From positions 1,093,540-1,157,539 of the forward strand of contig NZ_LJGT01000038.1 in assembly GCF_001751365.1 (NCBI RefSeq): 64,000 bases of DNA, written 5' to 3'. The notes under the pieces were generated by a model. It was not told where the DNA came from. It saw only the letters and a list, made by a program, of their open reading frames with translations, and ran no database searches. This document shows, in pieces, positions 9,514 to 17,455 of this stretch. Origin of the DNA: Streptomyces abyssalis (GTDB lineage Bacteria > Actinomycetota > Actinomycetes > Streptomycetales > Streptomycetaceae). The position numbers and the translations under genes are program-made. How positions within the stretch are numbered: the stretch's first letter is position 1; each line of letters opens with the position of its first letter.

Positions 9514-9843
9514 TCAGCCGATGAACTCGGCGAGGTCCTTCTCGATTGCTGCCCGCGGCTTCGCGCCGACGATCGTCTTGACGACCTCGCCGCCCTTGTA
9601 GACGTTCATGGTCGGGATCGACATGATCCCGTACTTCGCGGCGACAGCCGGGTTCTCGTCGATGTTGAGCTTCACGACGGTGAGCTTCTCGCTGTTCTCG
9701 TCCGCGATCGCCTCAAGGGAGGGAGCGATCTGACGGCACGGACCGCACCAGGCAGCCCAGAAGTCGACGAGCACAGGCTTGTCGCTCTTGAGGACGACTT
9801 CGTCGAAGTCGGCGTCGGTTGCGGTCACAGTGGCACCGGCCAT
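9514..9843 (-). CDS. trxA: Thioredoxin
   Basis: A 109-residue thioredoxin that reduces protein disulfides, itself reduced by TrxB. The active site WCGPC is at residues 32-36, with the conserved PVLVDFWA before it and the cis-proline motif MSIPT after it. The start is the ATG at 9843, preceded by GAGGAGAACC; the frame is open further upstream but unconserved. It lies 92 bp downstream of trxB on the same strand, so it is likely co-transcribed from the SigR-type promoter upstream of trxB. Confidence 0.97.
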   Translation of the reverse strand: MAGATVTATDADFDEVVLKSDKPVLVDFWAAWCGPCRQIAPSLEAIADENSEKLTVVKLNIDENPAVAAKYGIMSIPTMNVYKGGEVVKTIVGAKPRAAIEKDLAEFIG

Positions 9844-9935
9844 GGTGGTTCTCCTCGATTCTCGTGATGGTGCGGGTGGTGCGTGCACGTCTTCTGTGCG
9901 GTGCCGCGGCCTGTTCCGCGGTGCCGCGCTGGCTG

Positions 9936-10949
9936 TCAGACCGTGGCGGCCTCTGCCTCTGCCGCTTCCTGGGCTTCTGCGGCCTTCTCCGGTTCGGCCG
10001 CCTCGGCGGTGCCGTCGAGCAGCGCGGCCAGATAGCGCTCGGCGTCCAGGGCGGCCGAGCAGCCGGTACCGGCTGCGGTGACTGCCTGCCGGTAGGTGTG
10101 GTCGACGACGTCGCCTGCGGCGAAGACCCCGGGCACGTTGGTGCGGGTGGAGGGGGAGTCGACCTTGAGGTAACCCTCCTCGTCCAGGTTGAGTACGCCC
10201 TTGAACAGCTCGACGCGGGGGTCGTGACCGATCGCCACGAAGAGCCCCGTCACCGGGAGTTCGGAGGTGTCTCCGGTCTTGGTGTTCCGGAGGGTCAGCC
10301 CGCCGAGCTTGCCGTCCTTCTCGTGGATCGTGGCCACCTCGCTGTCCCAGGCGAAGGTGATCTTCGGGTCCGCGAAGGCGCGTTCCTGCATCGCCTTGGA
10401 GGCGCGGAGCGCGTCGCGGCGGTGGACGACGGTGACGGAGTTGGCGAACCGGGAGAGGAACGTGGCCTCTTCCATCGCCGTGTCGCCGCCGCCGACGACG
10501 GCGATGTCCTGGTTGCGGAAGAAGAAGCCGTCACACGTGGCGCAGTAGGAGACGCCACGGCCCGACAGCTCTTCCTCGCGGGGCAGACCCAGCGAGCGGT
10601 AGGCGGACCCGGTGGAGACGATCACCGTCCGGGCGCGGTGGACCGTGCCGGCGGAGTCGGTGACGGTCTTGATCTCACCCGAGAAGTCGACGGCGGTCAC
10701 GTCGTCCGGGATGAGCTCGGCACCGAAGCGCTCCGACTGCCCGCGCATCTGGTCCATGAGCTCCGGGCCCATGATTCCGTCCGTGAAGCCCGGGTAGTTC
10801 TCGACCTCGGTGGTGTTCATCAGCGCACCGCCCGCTGTCACTGAGCCTTCGAAGACGAGCGGCTTCAGCGATGCCCGCGCCGTGTAGAGCGCGGCGGTGT
10901 AGCCGGCGGGCCCAGAGCCGATGATGATCACGTTGCGGACGTCGCTCAC
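9936..10949 (-). CDS. trxB: Thioredoxin reductase
   Basis: A 337-residue NADPH-dependent flavoprotein that reduces thioredoxin. FAD motif GSGPAG is at residues 11-16, the redox-active CATC at 136-139, and an NADPH motif (GGGDTAMEE) follows. The C-terminus is a low-complexity Ala/Glu tail ([17 protein letters not shown]) beyond the usual end of the family. The start is GTG 10949 ([13 protein letters not shown]). A GGGAAT-18-GTT promoter 60-80 bp upstream points to SigR control, as known for trxBA in S. coelicolor. Confidence 0.97.
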   Translation of the reverse strand: MSDVRNVIIIGSGPAGYTAALYTARASLKPLVFEGSVTAGGALMNTTEVENYPGFTDGIMGPELMDQMRGQSERFGAELIPDDVTAVDFSGEIKTVTDSAGTVHRARTVIVSTGSAYRSLGLPREEELSGRGVSYCATCDGFFFRNQDIAVVGGGDTAMEEATFLSRFANSVTVVHRRDALRASKAMQERAFADPKITFAWDSEVATIHEKDGKLGGLTLRNTKTGDTSELPVTGLFVAIGHDPRVELFKGVLNLDEEGYLKVDSPSTRTNVPGVFAAGDVVDHTYRQAVTAAGTGCSAALDAERYLAALLDGTAEAAEPEKAAEAQEAAEAEAATV

Positions 10950-11005
10950 GGGAGTCTTCCTTGTCTGCCGACTGCTTTCCGGTCTGTGAGGTTCTCACCC
11001 CACCC

Positions 11006-11032
11006 AACGGATCCTAGGGGGCAGACATTCCC
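11006..11032 (-). promoter_or_regulatory. SigR-type promoter of trxBA
   Basis: On the minus strand, GGGAAT (11032-11027) is followed after 18 bp by GTT (11008-11006), matching the SigR consensus (GGAAT-N18-GTT class). It is 57 bp upstream of the trxB start. The thiol-oxidative-stress sigma factor SigR is known to drive trxBA in S. coelicolor; its use here is inferred from the match. Confidence 0.8.
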
Positions 11033-11069
11033 GGTGTTGCCGCCTGGCAGGCGTCAGGGACGCCGTGTG

Positions 11070-12062
11070 TCAGCGCCGGGTGTAGGTGTGCCTGGTGAGC
11101 ACGTCTCCCGGGCCGCCGCCCTGGTCGCCGAGACAGGACCTGTCGACGAGATACGCATCCACCCTCTTGGGGTCGTCCTCGTGCGGGAGGACGACGAGAT
11201 AGGCGGTGCCACCCTTGTACGGGGCCTCCTCATCGACGGCGAGGGGCGAGTCCGTACGGTCGATGCCCGCGCGGACACAGGACGGAACGGAGGTGGCGCC
11301 GCCCGCGAGCGGAGCGTCCCCTTGGCTCTCCTTCGTCTTGATGTCCCGCGACGGGGAGCCTCCCGTCCCTTCCGTGGATCCTCCGCTCTCGTTCTTCGCG
11401 AGTAGACCCTGGACGTGCTTCTCGAGTGCACTCCCGGCCGTGGCACGTTCGCTCTTGTCGGGGCCCGACTCGGCGGTGGAGGGAGCGGAACCGCTCATCG
11501 ACTGCATGACGACGCCACCGACCCCCAGCGCGACGACCGCGGCTGCACCCGCGAGGATCGCTGAGCGCCACCGGCGCACACGACGGGCCGGCCGGTGTCG
11601 CCCCGGGCCGCTGCTGCCGCCGCCGGGGCGCCCCGCTGGACGGTCGGCGGGACGGCGGGAGGCGCCGGTTTCACGTGAAACGACACCGACGCCGTGCCCG
11701 GAGGGCTGTTCTGTCGTCGGCCTCGCGTAGCGGCCGCTGTTGTAGGCCTCGTCGGTTTCACGTGAAACAACGGAGCTGTCTCGGGCCGAAGAGGAGAGCA
11801 GAGCCTCAGCCGCGAGTGCCGCGTCGATACGGCCCGCGACGTCTGCGGGCATTCCGGCCGGACCCGGCAGGGTGCCGAGCGTTCCGCGGATCTCCTCCAG
11901 CGAAGCCAGCACATCCGCGCACAGGCCGCAGGACGCCAGATGGGCGTGGAGGGCCGACGAACGGTCCGGGGGCAGCAGCTCCTCGTTGAGCGCGGAGATC
12001 TCCGCGACGTCCGGATGGCCGTCGGTGCTGCGCGCGCCGGACGTGAAAGGGGTGGATGTCAT
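11070..12062 (-). CDS. Membrane-anchored ZAS-family anti-sigma factor (SigM-associated)
   Basis: A 330-residue protein with the zinc anti-sigma motif HxxxCxxC (H41, C45, C48) near the N-terminus, a Pro/Arg-rich linker, one transmembrane helix (about 168-187) and an extracytoplasmic C-terminal region. Its ATG overlaps the sigM stop (ATGA), so it is the likely antagonist that holds SigM at the membrane or releases it on a signal. The cytoplasmic linker contains VSRET twice (about residues 99-103 and 128-132), each encoded by a parS site. Confidence 0.9.
   Translation of the reverse strand: MTSTPFTSGARSTDGHPDVAEISALNEELLPPDRSSALHAHLASCGLCADVLASLEEIRGTLGTLPGPAGMPADVAGRIDAALAAEALLSSSARDSSVVSRETDEAYNSGRYARPTTEQPSGHGVGVVSRETGASRRPADRPAGRPGGGSSGPGRHRPARRVRRWRSAILAGAAAVVALGVGGVVMQSMSGSAPSTAESGPDKSERATAGSALEKHVQGLLAKNESGGSTEGTGGSPSRDIKTKESQGDAPLAGGATSVPSCVRAGIDRTDSPLAVDEEAPYKGGTAYLVVLPHEDDPKRVDAYLVDRSCLGDQGGGPGDVLTRHTYTRR
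11668..11681. promoter_or_regulatory. parS: parS site 6 (inside anti-sigma gene)
   Basis: Perfect GTTTCACGTGAAAC in coding sequence, read on the minus strand as VSRET. Confidence 0.93.
11755..11768. promoter_or_regulatory. parS: parS site 7 (inside anti-sigma gene)
   Basis: Perfect GTTTCACGTGAAAC, 87 bp from site 6, in the same phase and also read as VSRET. Confidence 0.93.
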
Positions 12063-12856
12063 GTGTGTTCTCCTCCTCCCTTCACGGCTCCGGGTCGTTG
12101 CGTGACACCTTTCGCGGGTGGGACGGATGGCCCGCGGGTCCGGTTCCTTCCCCCGGATTGCTGTGAGCTACCCCTCTCCTCCCCGTTCGGCCGAAGGTGC
12201 GTGATGAGAGGGAGCAGCCGGGCCCGCCCACGGGCGCAGCGGCTCTTCACGGTGCCCACGGCGATGCCCAGAACCTCGGCGGCCTCGGCGACGGGGTAGC
12301 CCTGCATGTCCACGAGTACAAGTGCCGCCCGCTGCTCGGCGGGAAGCTGTGAGAGCGCGGCGACGAGTTGCCGGTTGAGGTCCCGGCGCTCCGCGGGAAG
12401 CGCGGCGGATTCCTCCGGCTCGAGCAGCAGATCCAGGCGCTCGTTGTCGTCGGTGAGCTGAGTGCGGCGGGAAGCGGCCTTGCGGGCACGGTCGAGGCAC
12501 GCGTTCACGGTGATGCGATGCAGCCAGGTGGTGACGGCGGACTGGCCGCGGAAGGTGTGTGCCGCCCGGTAGGCGGAGATGAGAGCGTCCTGCACGGCGT
12601 CGGCGGCCTCCTCACGGTCGCCGAGGGTGCGTATCGCCACCGCCCACAGCCGGTCCCGGTGCCGGCGGACGAGCTCGCCGAAGGCTTCGGAGTCACCTTC
12701 GACGTGCCGGGCGAGAAGCTCCCGGTCGTCCGGGGCGTCGGGCCCTTGGTCCTGGGCGGGGACAGGGGTCCGCGCGGATCTGTCGCCCGTGCCCGGGCCG
12801 CCTCGCCCGTGTCTGGGGCGGCGGCGCATTCGCTTGCCGCCGCTGTCGTCGCTCAC
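12059..12856 (-). CDS. sigM: ECF RNA polymerase sigma factor SigM
   Basis: A 265-residue ECF sigma factor. Region 2 is about residues 60-130 (DSEAFGELVRRHRDRLWAVAI, DALISAYRAAHTFRGQSAVTTWLHRI) and region 4 about 165-225 (LSQLPAEQRAALVLVDMQGYPVAEAA and the HTH AEVLGIAVGTVKSRCARGRARL). The basic N- and C-terminal extensions are poorly conserved. It is the first gene of a two-gene unit with its anti-sigma gene, overlapping by 4 bp. Identification as SigM rests on the ECF domains plus its position between trxB and the murJ-pseudokinase pair. Confidence 0.93.
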   Translation of the reverse strand: MSDDSGGKRMRRRPRHGRGGPGTGDRSARTPVPAQDQGPDAPDDRELLARHVEGDSEAFGELVRRHRDRLWAVAIRTLGDREEAADAVQDALISAYRAAHTFRGQSAVTTWLHRITVNACLDRARKAASRRTQLTDDNERLDLLLEPEESAALPAERRDLNRQLVAALSQLPAEQRAALVLVDMQGYPVAEAAEVLGIAVGTVKSRCARGRARLLPLITHLRPNGEERGSSQQSGGRNRTRGPSVPPAKGVTQRPGAVKGGGEHT

Positions 12857-12915
12857 CGTCGGACGCCTCCCGTCATCCTCGCCCGCCGGCCGTGCCGTGC
12901 GTCACTGTCGAGGGA

Positions 12916-14862
12916 TCAGCTCTTTACCTGGATCTCTGTGATCCGGCCACGGTAGTTGCCGTCGTCCGAGAGCGGGAGTTCGGTGAGCCATACCAATACG
13001 TAACGAGTCTTGACGGGCTTCTTCGTCTTGAGGTCCAGATGCTTGCCTGTGCCGCCGCTGACCTTGCTGAATCCGTCGAGCGAGGTGGGCATCGCGGCGG
13101 TGTCGCCGGGAGCGGCGCGGAGGTCGGCGGTGGTGGTGCCCATGAAGTCGACCTCGACCGAGCTCACAGGCTGCGGCTTGCCGAGGTCCAGGACGAGCCC
13201 GGCACCCGGCTTGAGATTCCCGAAGTCCGGACGGCCGTAGTACTTCTGCGTCAGCCAGTAGGTGCCCTGGGACCCGTCGTACGCGTCGGGGACCTTCCCC
13301 GGGTTCTCACTGCCGTTCCCGCCGGGCGGCGGATCGAAGTCCTTGGCGTCCACGATCTTCACGGGCTTTCCGGTGCCGCCGGTCTCGTCGTTGCCCTGCG
13401 TCTGGCCCGTGCCCTTCCCGGGGGAGTTGTCGCCCTTGAGGAGGGTGTCGGCGACCTGCCAGCTGCCCAGACCGAGCGCGGCGATGAGCAGGGCGGACAC
13501 GCCCCACTTGAGGATCTTTCCCGTACGCCCCGGCAGCGCGGGGGGTGCCGCAGGGTCGCTCGGTGATCCGTGACCGCCGCCCATGCCGGGAGCCGGACGG
13601 GCGTGGGCGCCCCCCTGCCCGTACGCGCCTTGCTGGTAGGTGGTCCGCTGATACGGGCCGGGTGAGCTGAAGCTGGTCTCCGGCGGCCGGATGCGCGGCA
13701 GCGCCGAGGCGGCCTTGGCCAGCTCCTCGGGGGTGGCGCAGGGCTGCTCCTGGCTGGAAGCGGTGGCGCCGTCGTTGACGAGGGCGCGCATCGCCAGTTG
13801 GGCGAGGCCGCGGTGCACGCCGGCACGCACCTGGTCGGGTGCGACGAGGGTGCGCTTGGCGAGCGAGCCGACGCCCGTGAGCCCGTACGCGTCCTCCTCG
13901 TACGGCCAGCGCTGGGTCAGTGCCGCGTAGAGCAGGGCGCCGATTCCCTCGGTGTCGGTGCGCTGCGGGGTGTCGCTGCCGATGCCGCGCAGGGCGGCGT
14001 TCACGGCGAGCCCGCGGATGCGGTACTGCCCGGAGCCCGTACGCAGAACCGTGCCCGGCGTCAGCCGCAGGTGGGCCAGCCCTTCGCGGTGTGCGGCGGC
14101 CATGGCCTGGGAGACCTGGGTGACGAGCTGATACGCGTCGTGCGGCTCCAGCGCGCCGGCGGCGAGGATGTCGCTGAGCGGAGTCGCGTCCGGGAGCCAC
14201 TCGTGGACGACGTAGACCAGATCGTGGTCCTCGACGGCGTCGAGGACCTGGACGAAGCGCGGGTCCCCGAGAAGGGCCGAAGAGCGGGCGGCGGAGAGCA
14301 CCGTACGGGCGCGGGGGTGGCCTGAAGGGAGGATGTGGACGCCGACGGCGCGGCGCAGCTTCTCGTCCACGGCACGCCAGCTGCTGAATCCGTCCAGACG
14401 GGTGACGCACTCCTCCAGACGGTACCGCCGGGCCAGCTTGTGACCGCTGTGCAGCTCCGGAGGCTCGGGCGTCGCGGCGGAGCTGGGGGCGGCGACGGCC
14501 TCCTCGACCGCACCGGTGCCCGTGACCCCGGCGGTGCCGAGCTGCTGTGTCTGATCCTGCGTCTGAAACGGGCCGTCGGCGGCCGCGGACGGCCCGTGGT
14601 CAGGGCTGGGGCCGCTCTGGTCGCCAGGGCTGCCGGGGTCGCCTGCAGGACCTGCAGGACTTGTGCCGTCTGCTGTGCCGCTGTCCTGGTTTCCGGCCGT
14701 CGCGGCGGGAGCGTCGGATCTGGTGTCCTCCGGGGGCCGGTCGCTGCCGCTCTGTCCGTCCGTCGCGCTGTCGACGCTGGCCTTGTCCGACCGGGCGGTG
14801 AGTGTTTCCTCATCACCGCTGTTCTCAGCCACGCCGACGGCAGCTGTGCTCCGTTCCGCCAC
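12916..14862 (-). CDS. Membrane pseudokinase with C-terminal lectin-like domain (MurJ-associated)
   Basis: A 648-residue protein. Residues 1-150 are disordered (Ser/Pro/Gly/Thr). Residues about 155-420 resemble a Ser/Thr kinase fold, but the catalytic HRD and DFG motifs are missing (HLRLTPGTVLR and IRGLAVNA stand in their places), so it is probably a pseudokinase. A transmembrane helix follows (about 455-475), then an extracytoplasmic beta-rich domain (about 505-648) of the F5/8-type-C kind. In Mycobacterium the pseudokinase is fused to MurJ (Rv3910); here it is a separate gene next to murJ. It probably regulates lipid II flipping. Confidence 0.87.
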   Translation of the reverse strand: MAERSTAAVGVAENSGDEETLTARSDKASVDSATDGQSGSDRPPEDTRSDAPAATAGNQDSGTADGTSPAGPAGDPGSPGDQSGPSPDHGPSAAADGPFQTQDQTQQLGTAGVTGTGAVEEAVAAPSSAATPEPPELHSGHKLARRYRLEECVTRLDGFSSWRAVDEKLRRAVGVHILPSGHPRARTVLSAARSSALLGDPRFVQVLDAVEDHDLVYVVHEWLPDATPLSDILAAGALEPHDAYQLVTQVSQAMAAAHREGLAHLRLTPGTVLRTGSGQYRIRGLAVNAALRGIGSDTPQRTDTEGIGALLYAALTQRWPYEEDAYGLTGVGSLAKRTLVAPDQVRAGVHRGLAQLAMRALVNDGATASSQEQPCATPEELAKAASALPRIRPPETSFSSPGPYQRTTYQQGAYGQGGAHARPAPGMGGGHGSPSDPAAPPALPGRTGKILKWGVSALLIAALGLGSWQVADTLLKGDNSPGKGTGQTQGNDETGGTGKPVKIVDAKDFDPPPGGNGSENPGKVPDAYDGSQGTYWLTQKYYGRPDFGNLKPGAGLVLDLGKPQPVSSVEVDFMGTTTADLRAAPGDTAAMPTSLDGFSKVSGGTGKHLDLKTKKPVKTRYVLVWLTELPLSDDGNYRGRITEIQVKS

Positions 14863-14973
14863 CGTCGTTCCTGCCTCCCCAGTTCAATGCAGCCACTCTG
14901 TGAAACAGCTCAACAATTGTGCCCACAGTCCGCCGCTATGCACGACACGCAGTGGCTGCGGATGGTTGTACGG

Positions 14974-17421
14974 TCAGCGCCCGAGGCGGGCACGCACCAT
15001 ACCGACCATGGCTGTCATCTCCGCGATCCGCATCCTCTTCGCGGCTAGGACGAAAACGACGGCCAATGCGATCCCTCCGGCGACCAGCGAGGCCAGTGAA
15101 GCCAGCGTTCCGCTCCCGAGGGCCACGGTGACGCCGTACACGACGGCACCTGCAGCCAGGGTGGCGGGCACGGCGGCACCGGCGAGCCTGATGTACGTAC
15201 GCAGCACGTGCGCGGTGTCCAGGTCGCCGCCCAGCCGCAGACGTAGGCGCCGCCACGCGATGCCGACGCCGATGACGTAGGCGAGGCCGTAGGAGGCGGC
15301 CATGCCCACGACGGCCCAGCGGGCGGGCAGCAGCACGAAGCACGCGGACGAGGCCACGGCGTTGGCGACGGCGACGATGACGGTGTTGAAGAAGGGCGTG
15401 CGGGTGTCCTCGTACGCGTAGAAGGCCCGCAGCACCACGTACTGCACGGAGAAGGGGATCAGGCCGACGCCGAACGCCATCAGCGCGTATCCCATGGAAC
15501 GGGCCGCCTCGATGCCGGAAGGACCGTAGATCAGGGTGCACATCGGTACGCCGAGGGCGAGGAAGCCGAAGGCGATGGGGACGATGGCGACGGCGGAGTT
15601 GCGCAGCCCCTGGGAGATGTCGTCGCGGACGGCGCCGGTGTCGCCGTCGTTGGCGGCGCGGGAGAGGCGGGGCAGCAGTGCGGCCATCACGGAGACGGTG
15701 ATGATGGCCTGCGGCATGTTCCAGATCAGCTGGGCCTGCGAGTAGGCCGTCCAGCCCGCTCCGGCGTGGCCGTCGGCCGCGGCCGACTCCTGCGCCCAGG
15801 TGGAGAGCTGGGTGACGACGAGGACGCCGGCCTGGTTCGCCATGACGAACAGGACGGTCCACTTGGCGAGCTTCGCGGCCTTCCCGAGACCCTGGCCGCG
15901 CCAGTCGAAGCGCGGCCGGATGCGGAAGCCGGTGGCGCGCAGGTACGGGATCATCGCCAGGGCCTGCACGACGAGCCCGAGCAGGGTGCCGATGCCCAGC
16001 AGCCGGACGGCCTCGGGCGGGATGCTTCCCACCGTCAGGCCGGAGTCGTCGGCGGAGCCGTAGACCCACAGGAAGGCGCCGAAGGTGGCCATGATGACGA
16101 TGTTGTTCAGGACCGGCGTCCACATCATGGCGCCGAACCGGCCGCGGGCGTTGAGGATCTGACCCATCACCACGTGGATGCCCATGAAGAAGATCGTGGG
16201 CAGGCAGTAGCGGATGAAGGTGACGGTGACCTCGTTCGCCTGCGGGTTCTCCGCGAGCGGCACCGACATGACCCGTACCAGCAGGGGAGCGGCGAGGACG
16301 GCGACGAGGGTCAGGGCGCCGAGGACGACGGTGACGAGGGTCAGCAGACGGTTCGCGTACGCCTCGCCGCCGTCGCCGTCCTCCTTCATGGCGCGGACGA
16401 GCTGCGGGACGAAGACGGAGTTCAGGCCGCCGCCGATGGTGAGGATGTACAGCATCGTCGGCAGCGTGATGGCCAGTTGGTAGGTGTCGCCGAGGACCGC
16501 GGCACCGATGGCCGCGACGACCATCGCGGAGCGGATGAAGCCCGTCAGGCGGGAGACCATCGTGCCCGCGGCCATGATGGCGCTGGAGCGCAGCAGTCCG
16601 CCGGCCCGGCCGCCTCCTCCGCCGCCCTTCGCCGGCGGCTCCTGGGCGGCGTCGTCCTGTACGGGCACGGACGGTGCGTCGGGTTCGGGCGGCGGCGGCG
16701 TCACTTCGGCTGGTGCGGAGTGTGCGGCTTCGAAGCCGGGACCTTGCCCGGGGTGCGGGGCGGGCTGCTCGTCGGGGAGCGGCTGACGGCCCTCGTACGG
16801 ACCGGACGCGGAGGCCCGCGGCTCATGTCCGGGTGTGCTCTCCGAGCGCGGCTGCGGCGGAGCCGCGGGGGTGTCGGAGGCGTGGGAGCGGCCCTGGTCG
16901 CGGAAGAGGTGGGCGAAGGCGTCCTCAGGGTCGCGTCGTTCGCCGTCCGGGTGGGGCTGAGGCCCGGATTCGGGCTGGAGCCGGCGCTGGGAATGCGGGT
17001 CGCGGTCGCCGGTGGGGTCGTGGCCGGTGCGGTCGTCCCCGGTGCGGTCGTCGCGGGAGCGGCTGAGCAGCCCGTCCAGGCCCGTGTACTGGACGGTCGC
17101 GGGGTCGTCACCGTAGGGCAGGCGCCGGGAGGGTCCGTCCGGTTCGGGGGCGGGCGTATGCGCCCAGCGGCGCGGGTCGGGTGCGTCGGGGCCCTGCTCG
17201 GGCTGCTCGTAGAGCGCCTGCGGGTCGGGGAGGGTGCCCGGGGGCGGTGGCGGGTCGGCCGCGCGGTCCTGGAGGGCTTCGCCCACCGGGTCCCTGGTGG
17301 CGGGGTCGCGGTCCTGGTACGGGTCGCGCGCGTAGGCGTCCCGTACGTACGGGTCCTCCGGCGGCTGTGAGCCGTCACCGGCGGCCTGGTCGCCCCGGTC
17401 ACCGTCGTGCGGCGCATTCAT
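14974..17421 (-). CDS. murJ: Lipid II flippase MurJ (MviN)
   Basis: An 815-residue protein. The first 280 residues are a hydrophilic Pro/Asp/Arg-rich extension, unusually long compared with the roughly 510-residue E. coli protein but common in Streptomyces. From about residue 285 (SSAIMAAGTMVSRLTGFIRS) the MOP-superfamily core has about 14 membrane helices, which move lipid-linked peptidoglycan precursors across the membrane. It sits 111 bp upstream of the pseudokinase gene on the same strand, as expected for a functional pair, and downstream of a large secreted-protein gene. Confidence 0.95.
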   Translation of the reverse strand: MNAPHDGDRGDQAAGDGSQPPEDPYVRDAYARDPYQDRDPATRDPVGEALQDRAADPPPPPGTLPDPQALYEQPEQGPDAPDPRRWAHTPAPEPDGPSRRLPYGDDPATVQYTGLDGLLSRSRDDRTGDDRTGHDPTGDRDPHSQRRLQPESGPQPHPDGERRDPEDAFAHLFRDQGRSHASDTPAAPPQPRSESTPGHEPRASASGPYEGRQPLPDEQPAPHPGQGPGFEAAHSAPAEVTPPPPEPDAPSVPVQDDAAQEPPAKGGGGGGRAGGLLRSSAIMAAGTMVSRLTGFIRSAMVVAAIGAAVLGDTYQLAITLPTMLYILTIGGGLNSVFVPQLVRAMKEDGDGGEAYANRLLTLVTVVLGALTLVAVLAAPLLVRVMSVPLAENPQANEVTVTFIRYCLPTIFFMGIHVVMGQILNARGRFGAMMWTPVLNNIVIMATFGAFLWVYGSADDSGLTVGSIPPEAVRLLGIGTLLGLVVQALAMIPYLRATGFRIRPRFDWRGQGLGKAAKLAKWTVLFVMANQAGVLVVTQLSTWAQESAAADGHAGAGWTAYSQAQLIWNMPQAIITVSVMAALLPRLSRAANDGDTGAVRDDISQGLRNSAVAIVPIAFGFLALGVPMCTLIYGPSGIEAARSMGYALMAFGVGLIPFSVQYVVLRAFYAYEDTRTPFFNTVIVAVANAVASSACFVLLPARWAVVGMAASYGLAYVIGVGIAWRRLRLRLGGDLDTAHVLRTYIRLAGAAVPATLAAGAVVYGVTVALGSGTLASLASLVAGGIALAVVFVLAAKRMRIAEMTAMVGMVRARLGR

Positions 17422-17455
17422 CGCTACCTACCCCTGCCCCTGCTCCCGAGCTGAC

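Noticed and set aside
14891..14905. CTGTGAAACAGC resembling a parS half
   Set aside because: The CACGTG centre is missing.
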